This document shows positions 18,093-26,327 of a stretch of 64,000 nucleotides of DNA, in pieces. The notes beneath the pieces were generated by a model that ran no database searches, was not told where the DNA came from, and saw nothing but the letters and a program-made list of their open reading frames with translations. The translations under genes and the position numbers were made by a program. Source of the stretch: Bradyrhizobium sp. AZCC 2176 (GTDB lineage: Bacteria; Pseudomonadota; Alphaproteobacteria; Rhizobiales; Xanthobacteraceae); the NCBI RefSeq assembly GCF_036924645.1, contig NZ_JAZHRX010000001.1, positions 6,847,501 through 6,911,500 on the forward strand, given 5' to 3'. How positions within the stretch are numbered: position 1 is the stretch's first letter; every line of letters begins with the position of its first letter.

Positions 18093-19289
18093 CTATTCCT
18101 CCGGCGCGTTCTCGATCGGATCGAACCGGTCATGCTCGAGCCCGAGCAGATTCCAGGATTGCAGCATGTGCGGCGGCAGCGGCGCGCTAACGTCGATGAC
18201 GCCGCCGCGCGGGTGCGGGATCACGATCCGCCGCGCCAACAGATGCAGGCGGTTCTGCAGGCCGCCCGGCAGGTCCCAGTTCTCCTTGTTGAAATATTTG
18301 GGATCGCCGACGATGGCGTGATCGATATGGGCCATATGGGCGCGCAACTGATGGGTGCGTCCCGTGACCGGCTTCAGCGATACCCAGGCGAGTTTTTGGG
18401 CGGAGGTCTCGACCACGGCGTAGTAGGTCACCGCGTGGCTGGCGCCCTCGTCGCCGTGTTTGGCCACGCGCATGATGCTGTCGTCCTCGCTCTCTTCCTT
18501 GGCGAGATAGGTCGAGATGCGGCCCTGCTTCGGCTTCGGCACGCCGGCCACCAGCGCCCAGTAAATCTTGCGCGCCGAGCGGTGGCGGAACGAGCCGGTC
18601 AAGGCGGTGGCGGCAAAGCGTGTTTTTGCAATCAGCAGGCAGCCCGAGGTTTCCCGGTCCAGCCGGTGCACCAGCCGCGGCTTCTGCCCCTTGGCGTCGC
18701 GCATCACTTCAAGCATCAGGTCGACATTTCGCGTGATGCCGGAACCGCCCTGCACCGCAAGCCCCGCGGGCTTGTTCAGCACCATGACGTCGGCGTCCTC
18801 GAACAGCGTCATCTCCTTCAGCGCCTGCAACGTCTTCGTTGCAGCCTCAGAAAGCTGGCCTGCGCCCTTCGGGGCATCGAGCTTGAGCGGCGGAATGCGA
18901 ACGCTCTGGCCTTCTTCCAGCCGGTCTTTGCTGTCGGCGCGCTTGCCGTTGACGCGCAGTTCGCCCTTCCGGACGATGCGCTGGATGTGGGAGAACGAAA
19001 GCCCGGGAAAGCGCGCCTCAAGGAAGCGGTCGACGCGCATGTTGTTTTCGTCCGCGGTGACGACGACGGTCTGGACCTTGATCGGGAGCGGCGGCGGCTC
19101 GGGTGCGATCTTTTCCGGTTCAGGCATAACAGGTTTCGCCGCACGGGGCGGCGAAGCCAGAAATCGCGCCGGTGGCTTGCCGCCCGGACGATACGACTGC
19201 TGCCGCTCGGCTGCCGAGCCCCGATAGGGCCGCGCGCCCTTCGGGCGATCGCCCGACGGGCGGAGAGGTCTCTTGACGCGGCGGCTCAT
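18093..19289 (-). CDS. RluA-family rRNA pseudouridine synthase
   Basis: The enzyme isomerises uridine to pseudouridine in 23S rRNA. An S4 RNA-binding domain (about 82-130: RVDRFLEARFPGLSFSHIQR) precedes the catalytic domain with HRLDRETSG, giving catalytic Asp211. LKPVTGRTHQLRAHMAHIDH is the conserved C-terminal block. The first 70 residues are a basic, Pro-rich extension not usual in E. coli RluC/RluD. Its ATG overlaps the higA stop by four bases, so its translation is coupled to an antitoxin gene. RluC or RluD specificity cannot be told apart here. Confidence 0.92.
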   Translation of the reverse strand: MSRRVKRPLRPSGDRPKGARPYRGSAAERQQSYRPGGKPPARFLASPPRAAKPVMPEPEKIAPEPPPLPIKVQTVVVTADENNMRVDRFLEARFPGLSFSHIQRIVRKGELRVNGKRADSKDRLEEGQSVRIPPLKLDAPKGAGQLSEAATKTLQALKEMTLFEDADVMVLNKPAGLAVQGGSGITRNVDLMLEVMRDAKGQKPRLVHRLDRETSGCLLIAKTRFAATALTGSFRHRSARKIYWALVAGVPKPKQGRISTYLAKEESEDDSIMRVAKHGDEGASHAVTYYAVVETSAQKLAWVSLKPVTGRTHQLRAHMAHIDHAIVGDPKYFNKENWDLPGGLQNRLHLLARRIVIPHPRGGVIDVSAPLPPHMLQSWNLLGLEHDRFDPIENAPEE

Positions 19290-19603
19290 GCCGTTTTTCC
19301 AAGCTTACGAGATGTCGGACGGATTGTGCGACGCGGCAATACCGCGATCTTCGCACCCACCTGGCTTTCAGCGAGACGTAGCTCGTAATTCTGCTGCAAG
19401 TTCATCCAGAATTGCGGGCTGGTGCCAAACCAGTGCCCAAGACGCAGCGCCGTATCGGCCGTGATGCCGCGCTGGCCGTGAATGATCCCCGTGATCCGGT
19501 TCACCGGCACATCAATCTGGCGCGAAAGCTCGGCAGCACTTAAGCCAAGTTCGCGCAACTCTTCGGCAAGATGTTCGCCCGGATGGATAGGTGTACGAGG
19601 CAC
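19286..19603 (-). CDS. higA: HigA-type antitoxin / XRE regulator
   Basis: The 105-residue product opens with PIHPGEHLAEELRELGLSA, then the helix-turn-helix LSRQIDVPVNRITGIIHGQR and WFGTSPQFWMNLQQNYELRLA, the standard HigA sequence. HigA normally binds its toxin HigB and represses the shared promoter. Upstream only the last 24 codons of a higB-like frame remain, so HigA appears to be without its toxin. Its stop overlaps the start of the pseudouridine synthase gene, suggesting it is kept as the first gene and possible regulator of that unit. Confidence 0.92.
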   Translation of the reverse strand: MPRTPIHPGEHLAEELRELGLSAAELSRQIDVPVNRITGIIHGQRGITADTALRLGHWFGTSPQFWMNLQQNYELRLAESQVGAKIAVLPRRTIRPTSRKLGKTA

Positions 19604-19615
19604 GATGGTCTTTCC

Positions 19616-19690
19616 TCAATGATAGTCGACGATCTCCACCTCGACAGGCCCCGGCATCCCGTCAGGCCATGCGAAGCAGATACAGCATTT
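19616..19690 (-). pseudogene. Remnant of higB toxin 3' end
   Basis: The frame ending at 19616 encodes ICFAWPDG, then VEVEIVDYH and stop, which is the signature end of HigB/RelE toxins (ICF-W-DG...VEIVDYH). HigB is normally about 90 residues; here only about 24 align. Upstream sequence to the esterase gene shows no HigB-like residues in any minus frame. It lies 12 bases before higA, the normal higBA spacing, so the fragment marks a deletion of the toxin's 5' part. Confidence 0.75.
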
Positions 19691-19704
19691 ACGACTTACG
19701 TAAA
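19688..19704. promoter_or_regulatory. TTTACG/CGTAAA inverted repeat before higA
   Basis: Arms TTTACG (19688-19693) and CGTAAA (19699-19704) flank ACTTA; a second palindrome, TTACGTAA, overlaps the right arm. It lies at the break point of the higB remnant, upstream of higA. HTH antitoxins usually bind such dyads, so it is a candidate HigA operator. Confidence 0.4.
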
Positions 19705-19818
19705 TAGTAATTCCACTATGTCCGAGTGCGTCGTGAATCGTCACGGCGAATTCAGTATAAATTAGGTGCCGGATCGGCCATGTTAGGCCAAACAACCAAG
19801 AAACGTGGGGCAGTCCGG

Positions 19819-20757
19819 ATGAAATTATCAAGGTCGGCTTTGACCGTACTGGCGGCAATGGTCTCGAGCACGGCGTGGGCACAGCAGATGCCCGAGGATC
19901 TGGCCTGGAAGCTCCTGGAACTCGGCCGCGTCATCGACCCACCCAAGACGATGGAGCTCTACGCGCCGCTGCAGGAAAAAGAGCCGTATCAGGGCGTCAA
20001 GGTCGACCGGGACGTTAAATACGGCCCCGCCGATCGCAACCTGCTCGATATCTTCGCACCGGATAACGTGACATCGCCCCGGCCGGTGCTGATCTTTGTC
20101 CACGGCGGCGCCTTCGTCGGCGGCAACAAGCGGACCACACCGACCAGCCCGTTCTACGACAACATCATGCTTTGGGCGGCAAGGAACGGCTTCGTCGGCG
20201 TCAACGTCACCTATCGGCTCGCGCCACTGGCAGCCTGGCCGGCGGGCACCGAGGACATCGCCACCGTGGTGAAGTGGATCACCGACAAGATCGGCGAGCG
20301 TGGCGGCAATCCCGCCCGCATCTACCTGATGGGACATTCCGCCGGCGCGGTTCACGTCGCGAACTATGTCTCGCACCCCGAATTCCACAAGGTGAAGGGT
20401 GGCGGCTTGGCCGGCGCGATCATGCTCTCGGGCATTTACGACCTGACCGCGACACCGCTTGCCGATACCGGGCGCGCCTATTTCGGCGCCGATCCCGCGC
20501 GCTATGCCGAACGATCCTCGCTGTCCGGCTTGGCAACAACGGATATTCCGCTGATGATGGCTGCCGCCGAACTGGATCCGGAAGGCTTCGTGCTGCAATT
20601 CGATCTCGCGAAAGATGCGAGCTGCAAACGCGCCGGCGGATGCGCGCGCACTTTCCTGCTGCCGCAGCACAGCCACATGTCGGAGGTGTATTCGATCAAC
20701 ACCGCCGACACCCGGCTGACCGATCAGATCCTCGATTTCGTGAAGACAAGGAAATAG
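19819..20757 (+). CDS. Secreted carboxylesterase (alpha/beta hydrolase)
   Basis: Starting at 19819 gives a signal peptide (MKLSRSALTVLAAMVSSTAW, cleavage after AQQ) and a 312-residue product. The oxyanion motif HGGAF is at 95-99, the nucleophile elbow GHSAG at 172-176 (Ser174), with candidate Asp in ELDPEGF and His in QHSHMSE. This is the hormone-sensitive-lipase / BD-FAE type of esterase. It acts in the periplasm, probably on short acyl esters. The gene is divergent from higA, and about 120 bases separate it from the next operon. Confidence 0.88.
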   Translation: MKLSRSALTVLAAMVSSTAWAQQMPEDLAWKLLELGRVIDPPKTMELYAPLQEKEPYQGVKVDRDVKYGPADRNLLDIFAPDNVTSPRPVLIFVHGGAFVGGNKRTTPTSPFYDNIMLWAARNGFVGVNVTYRLAPLAAWPAGTEDIATVVKWITDKIGERGGNPARIYLMGHSAGAVHVANYVSHPEFHKVKGGGLAGAIMLSGIYDLTATPLADTGRAYFGADPARYAERSSLSGLATTDIPLMMAAAELDPEGFVLQFDLAKDASCKRAGGCARTFLLPQHSHMSEVYSINTADTRLTDQILDFVKTRK

Positions 20758-20820
20758 CGACCGAACCAGGGCGCATTGCGGCCTCGCGCCCGGTACGCCG
20801 CGGACATGCCGCCACGATAG

Positions 20821-20849
20821 TTGACTCCAGATTTTATAGTATGTACTAT
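20821..20849 (+). promoter_or_regulatory. Sigma-70-like promoter of the HxlR operon
   Basis: TTGACT (20821-20826), a 17-base spacer and TACTAT (20844-20849) are close to the consensus. The -10 box lies in the right arm of a perfect inverted repeat. The first gene's ATG is at 20878, with GATGAGG eight bases before it. Confidence 0.7.
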
Positions 20850-20853
20850 AAAA
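20832..20853. promoter_or_regulatory. Operator, probably for the HxlR regulator
   Basis: Arms TTTTATAGTA (20832-20841) and TACTATAAAA (20844-20853) are perfect complements separated by TG. A second, looser dyad, TACTA with TAGTA at 20858-20862, overlaps its right side. Location over the -10 box predicts repression. TACT/AGTA half sites are of the kind described for YodB/HypR-type HxlR regulators. Confidence 0.65.
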
Positions 20854-20877
20854 AATGTAGTACGATGAGGCTTTCCG

Positions 20878-21312
20878 ATGTCAGCCACATCTGACGTTGC
20901 CCGCCCAACCGGCGTCCGCGGCTTTTGGCTTGGATTTGCCGCCTATCTGCTTCCGTCCTTTCCGATTGCTTTCGCCTGGCATCTCGTCCTGTTCGAGCAG
21001 AAGTACCACGCGCTGCAAATCTATCGTGACGAACCGGTGATCGCCTTCGGACTGGCTTCAATGATCATCCAGGGCGCGATCTTCTCGTGGTTATTCCCAC
21101 GCGTATTCGTGCAAGGCAGCGGCTCCTTCGTGAAGGACGGGCTGTTGTATGGTCTTGGCGCAGGCCTGCTGTCGTGGTCATTCACCACACTCGCGGTCGG
21201 AGCCAAGAACGTGATGGTTTCCGTGCCGGACTATGTGCTGCTCGAAACCGCGTTCACGATCCTTCAATTCGCCATCGTGGGGCCATTGATCGCGCTCGCC
21301 TACCGAAGATGA
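20878..21312 (+). CDS. Four-helix membrane protein, hypothetical
   Basis: The 144-residue product has four hydrophobic segments (about 15-36, 53-74, 85-107 and 118-141) and no signal peptide, so it is an integral inner-membrane protein. I do not recognise the family with confidence. It is the first gene behind a strong promoter/operator and 23 bases before an HxlR regulator, so it is probably the main gene controlled by that regulator. Confidence 0.78.
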   Translation: MSATSDVARPTGVRGFWLGFAAYLLPSFPIAFAWHLVLFEQKYHALQIYRDEPVIAFGLASMIIQGAIFSWLFPRVFVQGSGSFVKDGLLYGLGAGLLSWSFTTLAVGAKNVMVSVPDYVLLETAFTILQFAIVGPLIALAYRR

Positions 21313-21335
21313 TGCGGAGGAAATCAACCTAAAGG

Positions 21336-22016
21336 ATGAGCAACCTGCACTACCCGCAATTCTGCGCACTTGCCCGCGCGGCGGAAATCATCGGCGAGCG
21401 TTGGACACTCCTGATTATCCGGGAGCTTCTTGTTGGGCCGAAGCGATTTGGCGATCTCCTGGATCATCTTGACGGCATGAGCCCCACCTTGCTGACAACG
21501 CGCCTCACCGCCCTGATCGAATGCAACGTCGTGCGGCGGACCGCCTTGCCGCCGCCAGTCAATGCGCAAGTGTACGAGTTGACGGAGATCGGCCGGGAGG
21601 TTCAGCCCGCGATCCGGGAGTTGATCCGCTGGGGCGGCCGCTTCCTGTTTCCCCCGGTGCCGGGCGACACGTTCGAGCCCGATTGGGTGCTGCTCGGCCT
21701 TGACGCCATTGCGAAACGCTCACCCGTGCCGGAAATCAGGATCGGCCTCGTGGTCACCCATGGCAAGAAATCGGCGGGCTTCACCGTCGCAGGCAGCAGC
21801 GTCGGAACGACGATTCAGAGAGGCCTCAGCGATTGCAAGGGGACGCTGGAAGCCCCGTTCGACGCGGTGCTGCAGGTTGTCGGAGTGAGCGTATCACTTC
21901 AGGATGCGATTGAGGCAAAGCGCGCCAGAGTAAGCGGCAGCATGGCGCTCGTTCGCAAGCTTCCCCTTCTGTTCGACCTCGCGGATCGCCGGCGCATCAC
22001 GCCCGCTGCAAACTGA
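21336..22016 (+). CDS. HxlR-family regulator with C-terminal extension
   Basis: Residues 8-100 form the winged helix of HxlR regulators: FCALARAAEIIGERWTLLI, then RELLVGPKRFGDLLDHL and GREVQPAIRELIRWGGRF. A single Cys near residue 10 sits where redox-sensing family members have theirs. A further 120 residues resemble the SCP2-like domain found in longer members and may bind a ligand. It is the second gene of a four-gene unit and likely autoregulates through 20832-20853. The ATG has AAAGG directly before it and GGAGG 15 bases away. Confidence 0.88.
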   Translation: MSNLHYPQFCALARAAEIIGERWTLLIIRELLVGPKRFGDLLDHLDGMSPTLLTTRLTALIECNVVRRTALPPPVNAQVYELTEIGREVQPAIRELIRWGGRFLFPPVPGDTFEPDWVLLGLDAIAKRSPVPEIRIGLVVTHGKKSAGFTVAGSSVGTTIQRGLSDCKGTLEAPFDAVLQVVGVSVSLQDAIEAKRARVSGSMALVRKLPLLFDLADRRRITPAAN

Positions 22017-22028
22017 CAGGAGGGACCG

Positions 22029-22424
22029 GTGGCTTGGACGAAATCACCGCAGTCACTGATCGATCTGTTCGAGAAGTCGGTTCCGTCAGCCACAAGCGTT
22101 TCCCGCCGCAAGATGTTCGGCTACCCGGCGGCCTTCGCCAACGGAAACCTCTTTATCGGGCTGCATCAGAACGATTTCATCATACGGCTATCGGAGAAGG
22201 ATCGCGCCCGGTTCAGCGCCGAATTCGGCGAACGGCGCTTCGAGCCCATGCCGGGCCGGCCGATGCGTGAATATGTGCGATTGCCCGAGGAACTGCTGGC
22301 CGACCCGCGCAGGCGCGCATCCTGGATCGATCTTTCGCTGCGCTATGCCGAGGCCATCGTGCCGAAGGCGAAGCCTCCAAAGAGAAAGCAAATGGCCCGA
22401 ACGGTGAAAAGGAGTCGAACATGA
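22029..22424 (+). CDS. TfoX/Sxy N-terminal-domain protein
   Basis: The frame uses a GTG start with AGGAGGG upstream. KMFGYPAAFANGNLFIGLH and the following FIIRLSEKDRARF match the TfoX N-terminal domain; the C-terminal TfoX domain of competence regulators is missing. The tail is very basic (KAKPPKRKQMARTVKRSR). At 131 residues it is a usual length for single-domain members, whose role is unknown. It is 12 bases after the HxlR gene and overlaps the next gene by four bases. Confidence 0.82.
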   Translation: MAWTKSPQSLIDLFEKSVPSATSVSRRKMFGYPAAFANGNLFIGLHQNDFIIRLSEKDRARFSAEFGERRFEPMPGRPMREYVRLPEELLADPRRRASWIDLSLRYAEAIVPKAKPPKRKQMARTVKRSRT

Positions 22425-22708
22425 AAAAGTTTGTGCTGCTGCACTACGGCTTTGAGAAACCTACCCCGGAAATCATGGCCGCTTGGGGCAAATGGTTCGA
22501 GGCGACCAAGCCGCATACCGTCGACATGGGCGGCCTGGGCAATGGTCGCGAAATATCGAAGGACGGAACGAGGGACCTTCCGCTCGGACCCGACTCGATC
22601 ACCGGCTTCACGATCGTCAACGCGGCAAGTCTCGACGACGCCGAGAAGATCGCCCAAGGCAACCCTTTCATTTCGAGCATTCGGGTCTACGAAGTAAGGT
22701 CGAGTTGA
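22421..22708 (+). CDS. YciI-like (YCII) protein
   Basis: The 95-residue product begins MKKFVLLHYGFEKPTPEIMA and carries the ferredoxin-like pattern of YCII proteins (GPDSITGFTIVNAASLDDAEK, then NPFISSIRVYEV). Some members are small lyases or dehalogenases; most are uncharacterised. The ATGA overlap with the TfoX-like gene shows it is last in the HxlR operon. Confidence 0.8.
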   Translation: MKKFVLLHYGFEKPTPEIMAAWGKWFEATKPHTVDMGGLGNGREISKDGTRDLPLGPDSITGFTIVNAASLDDAEKIAQGNPFISSIRVYEVRSS

Positions 22709-22811
22709 CGCGAAGACGTTGCGGCGAATGAAGCGCTTCAGCGTCATTGCCAATGCGCCGTTTCGGTTGCTGCATGGCAGTCGCGGCACCCGATCGTCTA
22801 AGCCGCTCGCC

Positions 22812-23522
22812 CTATTTGCACTGCGCGACGTTTCTGACCGCGGTCAGGTCGCTGATGGAATTGTTCGACGGACGCTTTTTGGCGGCCTCCTCCGCTGCGG
22901 CACAGGCCGCCACCGGGTCTCCGTTCTGGAACCTGGCCCAAGCGAGATTGGTCCAGGCATCGCTGAAGTCTGGGGACTCCTTGACGGCCTGATCCAGCAC
23001 CGCCTGCGCATCGCGCGGCCGTTTGGCGATCAGGAGCAGCCGGCCATAGTCGGCCTTGAGCGCCTTCACCGGATTAGGTTGCTTGAGCGCAATCTTGAAC
23101 AGCTCGTCGGCGGCGTCGAAATCATTGAAGCGAGCTTGAGCAATCACCGCGAAGCCGTGATAAACAGTGCTCTGTTCAGGTGAAATGAGAAATGCCTGAT
23201 TAAACCGCAGCGCGGCCTCCCGCACCTTGCCGGCCTGTATCGCTATCCAGGCACGCTTGGTTGTCTCCTCGAAAGCCTTTTCGCGAGACCCGGTGGCCCC
23301 GACGATGGCGCTCACAAACTTCTCATCCTCGGCCTTCTGCTCCGGAGTCTTGGCTCCAAATCCGAAGAACGGCTGCTCGTTGATCGGCGCGGAATACGTC
23401 CGCTTCGTCACTTGTACGCCCGGCACCACCTCGACGGTCTCGGCAGCAGCAGAAAATGCAGACGCCACCGTCACCGCAAAGACGACGACCCGAATGGCCT
23501 CTTTAAGATCGCTCTGTCTCAT
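22812..23522 (-). CDS. Secreted TPR protein
   Basis: The 236-residue product has a signal peptide (AIRVVVFAVTVASAFSAAAE) and three or four tetratricopeptide-like helix pairs from about residue 88 to 225 (AWIAIQAGKVREAALRFNQA; YGRLLLIAKRPRDAQAVLDQ; AWTNLAWARFQNGDPVAACA). TPR proteins are scaffolds for protein partners. Its start overlaps the rarA stop by four bases, so it ends a Do protease-rarA-TPR operon. The ribosome site would lie within the rarA 3' end. Confidence 0.8.
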   Translation of the reverse strand: MRQSDLKEAIRVVVFAVTVASAFSAAAETVEVVPGVQVTKRTYSAPINEQPFFGFGAKTPEQKAEDEKFVSAIVGATGSREKAFEETTKRAWIAIQAGKVREAALRFNQAFLISPEQSTVYHGFAVIAQARFNDFDAADELFKIALKQPNPVKALKADYGRLLLIAKRPRDAQAVLDQAVKESPDFSDAWTNLAWARFQNGDPVAACAAAEEAAKKRPSNNSISDLTAVRNVAQCK

Positions 23523-24853
23523 TCGCGCTCACGTTCCCTTCGCAACTTCGCCCAGTAGTCCAGCCGCTTGCGGATCTCGCGCTCAAAACCGCGATCCGGC
23601 GGATCGTAAAAGGTTTGCCGCCCCAGCGCTTCCGGAAAGTAGTCCTGCCCGGAGAACGCGTCCGGCGCGTCGTGATCGTATGCGTAGCCCGAACCATAGC
23701 CTTCCGACTTCATCAGCTTGGTCGGCGAATTGAGAATATGTTTTGGCGGCAGCAGCGAGCCGCCCTCTTTCGCCGTTCGCATCGCAGCCCCGAACGCCTT
23801 GTAGGCGGCGTTCGATTTCGGCGCGGTGGCGAGATAGATCACGGCCTGCGCAATTGCGAGTTCGCCCTCGGGATGGCCGAGGAAATCGAAGGCATCCTTG
23901 GCGGCGTTGCAGATCACCAGCGCCTGCGGATCGGCCAGACCGATGTCCTCGACCGCCATGCGTACCACGCGCCGCGCCAAAAACAGCGGGTCCTCGCCGG
24001 CATCCAGCATGCGCGCGAGGTAATACAGTGCGGCATCCGGATCGGAGCCGCGCACCGATTTATGCAGCGCCGAGATCAGGTTGTAATGGCCGTCGGCCGA
24101 TTTGTCGTAGATCGGCGCGCGGCGCTGCAGGATTTCCTGCAACTGCGCGGCGTTGAAGCTTTCATCCTTGCGCGCGGCGCGCCAGACCTCTTCGGCCAAG
24201 GTCAGCGCGGCGCGGCCGTCGCCATCGGCCATCCGCACCAGCACGCTGCGCGCCTCCGCATCGAGCGGTAGTTTTCGGCCTTCGATCTTCTCGGCATGCG
24301 CAAACAGTTTTTCGATCGCGGCGACATCGAGCGAATGAAACACCAGCACCCGCGCCCGCGACAAAAGCGCGGCGTTGAGTTCGAACGACGGGTTTTCCGT
24401 AGTGGCACCGACCAGCACCACGGTGCCGTCTTCCATCACGGGCAGAAACGAATCCTGCTGCGCGCGGTTGAAGCGATGCACCTCGTCGACGAACAACAGC
24501 GTGCCCTTGCCCATTTCGCGCCGGGCGCGCGCCGCGTCGAACACCTTCTTCAGGTCGGCGACGCCGGAAAACACTGCCGAAATCTGCTCGAAATGCAGTT
24601 CGGTGGCGTCAGCCAACAGCCGCGCCACCGTGGTCTTGCCGGTGCCTGGCGGTCCCCAGAACACCAGCGAGCCCAGCGTGCGCGTCTCCAGCATCCGCGT
24701 CAGCGCGCCGTCCGGGCCAAGGATGTGATCCTGGCCCACGACATCGGCAAGCGAGCGCGGGCGCAGCCGGTCGGGCAGCGGATGCGGCGCATCCTGCTCC
24801 ATCCCCGCCGCAGCGAAGAGATTGGTTGCTTCGCGGGGTTGCTTCGGGCTCAT
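23519..24853 (-). CDS. rarA: Replication-associated recombination protein A
   Basis: RarA (MgsA) is an AAA+ ATPase that acts at stalled replication forks with SSB. The 444-residue product has Walker A GPPGTGKT at 67-74, Walker B LLFVDEVHRFN (Asp123, Glu124), sensor VGATTENPSFELNAALLSR, and the C-terminal domain block MLDAGEDPLFLARRVVRMAVEDIGLADPQ split over several helices. Length is normal. It overlaps the genes on both sides by four bases (Do protease upstream, TPR protein downstream). Confidence 0.95.
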   Translation of the reverse strand: MSPKQPREATNLFAAAGMEQDAPHPLPDRLRPRSLADVVGQDHILGPDGALTRMLETRTLGSLVFWGPPGTGKTTVARLLADATELHFEQISAVFSGVADLKKVFDAARARREMGKGTLLFVDEVHRFNRAQQDSFLPVMEDGTVVLVGATTENPSFELNAALLSRARVLVFHSLDVAAIEKLFAHAEKIEGRKLPLDAEARSVLVRMADGDGRAALTLAEEVWRAARKDESFNAAQLQEILQRRAPIYDKSADGHYNLISALHKSVRGSDPDAALYYLARMLDAGEDPLFLARRVVRMAVEDIGLADPQALVICNAAKDAFDFLGHPEGELAIAQAVIYLATAPKSNAAYKAFGAAMRTAKEGGSLLPPKHILNSPTKLMKSEGYGSGYAYDHDAPDAFSGQDYFPEALGRQTFYDPPDRGFEREIRKRLDYWAKLRRERERE

Positions 24854-26244
24854 CCGCCCAGCGTCACGTTGATCTGCTGGCCGCCGCGCACCACGACGAT
24901 GCGCCAGAGCCTGGAAGAAGCTTTTGAAGCCTTGTCGAGATCGCTGGTCTTGCCGATCTTCTGGTTGTTGACCGCAAGGATGATATCGCCCTTCTGGAAG
25001 CCGACGCTGGCCGCGGTGCCGCCGTCGGCGAGGTCGATCACCACGACACCCTCGGTCTGGGAATCCAGGTGCAGCTCGTCGGCCACCGCCGGCGAGATAT
25101 TGGCGACTTTTGCGCCCTGGAACGGCGAGCGCGCGGTGAGCACGATTTCATCGCGGTTGGTATCGGGCGCGGTCTCCAGCGGCACCGTCAGCTTGACGGT
25201 CTTGCCGGCGCGCTGAACGTCGATCTGGGCAGCGCCGCCAAGCGGCCGCGTGGCGAAGCGGTAGTCGAACGCGTTGGGATCGTCGATCTGCTGGCTTTCG
25301 ATTCCAATAATGAGGTCGGATGGCTTCAGGCCGGCGCGCGCGGCCGGACTGTTCGGCGCAACGTTGGCGACCAACGCGCCGTTCGGCAGCTTCAGCCCCA
25401 GCGTCTCGGCGATTTCGGGCGTCACCGCCTGCAGTTTCGCGCCCAGCCACGGCCGCTTGACCGCCTTGCCGCCGCTCTTGGCGGATGCCACGACCACGCG
25501 CACCATGTTGGCCGGGATCGCAAAGCCGATGCCCTGCGAGCCGCCGGAGCGCGAGAAGATCGCTGTGTTGATGCCGACGAGCTTCCCCGTCATGTCGACC
25601 AGCGCACCGCCGGAATTGCCGGGATTGATCGCGGCATCGGTCTGGATGAAGAACTGGTAGTCGGTGATGCCGACCTTGGTGCGGGCAAGCGCCGAGACGA
25701 TGCCCTGAGTCACGGTCTGACCGACACCGAAGGGATTGCCGATCGCAAGCACGACGTCACCGACCAGCAGCTCATCGGAATTGGCGAACTCCAGCGTGGC
25801 GAATTTCTCCCTGCCGTCCTTCACGCGCAGCACGGCCAGATCGGTGCGGCTGTCCTTGAGTACGATTTCGGCCTCGAACTCGCGCTTGTCGGCGAGCGAA
25901 ATCTTGACCTGATCGGCGCCCTCGATGACGTGGTTGTTGGTGACCACGAGTCCCATGGGGTCGACCATCACGCCCGACCCGAGCGAGCGCTGCATCTGCT
26001 CGGGCTGCTGGCCGGGCACGCCGAAGAAGCGGCGGAAGATCGGGTCGTCCAGCAGCGGGTTACGGTTCTGCACGGTCTTGGCGGCGTAAACGTTCACCAC
26101 CGCCGGCTGCGCGCGCTGCACGATCGGCGCGTAGGACAGCCGCAGCTCGGCACCCGAGGACGGCACGCGCCGGTCCTGCGCAAGCGCAGGCGCTGCAACG
26201 ACCACAGAGGCCAGCAGCAGAGCGAAGAAGCGGATCAAATTCAT
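24850..26244 (-). CDS. Do-family periplasmic serine protease (DegP/DegQ type)
   Basis: The product of 464 residues has a signal peptide (cleavage near ALAQ at 23), a trypsin-like domain with His105 (TNNHVIEG), Asp135 (SRTDLAVL) and Ser211 (NPGNSGGALVD), and two PDZ domains (about 265-355 and 370-460). The short LA loop region after residue 60 is more DegQ/DegS-like than DegP-like. It degrades or chaperones misfolded envelope proteins. First gene of an operon with rarA; the reason for that pairing is not obvious. Confidence 0.94.
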   Translation of the reverse strand: MNLIRFFALLLASVVVAAPALAQDRRVPSSGAELRLSYAPIVQRAQPAVVNVYAAKTVQNRNPLLDDPIFRRFFGVPGQQPEQMQRSLGSGVMVDPMGLVVTNNHVIEGADQVKISLADKREFEAEIVLKDSRTDLAVLRVKDGREKFATLEFANSDELLVGDVVLAIGNPFGVGQTVTQGIVSALARTKVGITDYQFFIQTDAAINPGNSGGALVDMTGKLVGINTAIFSRSGGSQGIGFAIPANMVRVVVASAKSGGKAVKRPWLGAKLQAVTPEIAETLGLKLPNGALVANVAPNSPAARAGLKPSDLIIGIESQQIDDPNAFDYRFATRPLGGAAQIDVQRAGKTVKLTVPLETAPDTNRDEIVLTARSPFQGAKVANISPAVADELHLDSQTEGVVVIDLADGGTAASVGFQKGDIILAVNNQKIGKTSDLDKASKASSRLWRIVVVRGGQQINVTLGG

Positions 26245-26327
26245 GCGACAATCCTAAGAATTCAGCACCACACATATAGATGCGCGGCCACAACGAGAGA
26301 AGATAAAGTGGACCCAAATACCGGCAG

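Noticed and set aside
16763..18133. Longer amidohydrolase start at 18133
   Set aside because: It would overlap the pseudouridine synthase gene and place Arg-rich sequence before a clear signal peptide; 17983 is better.
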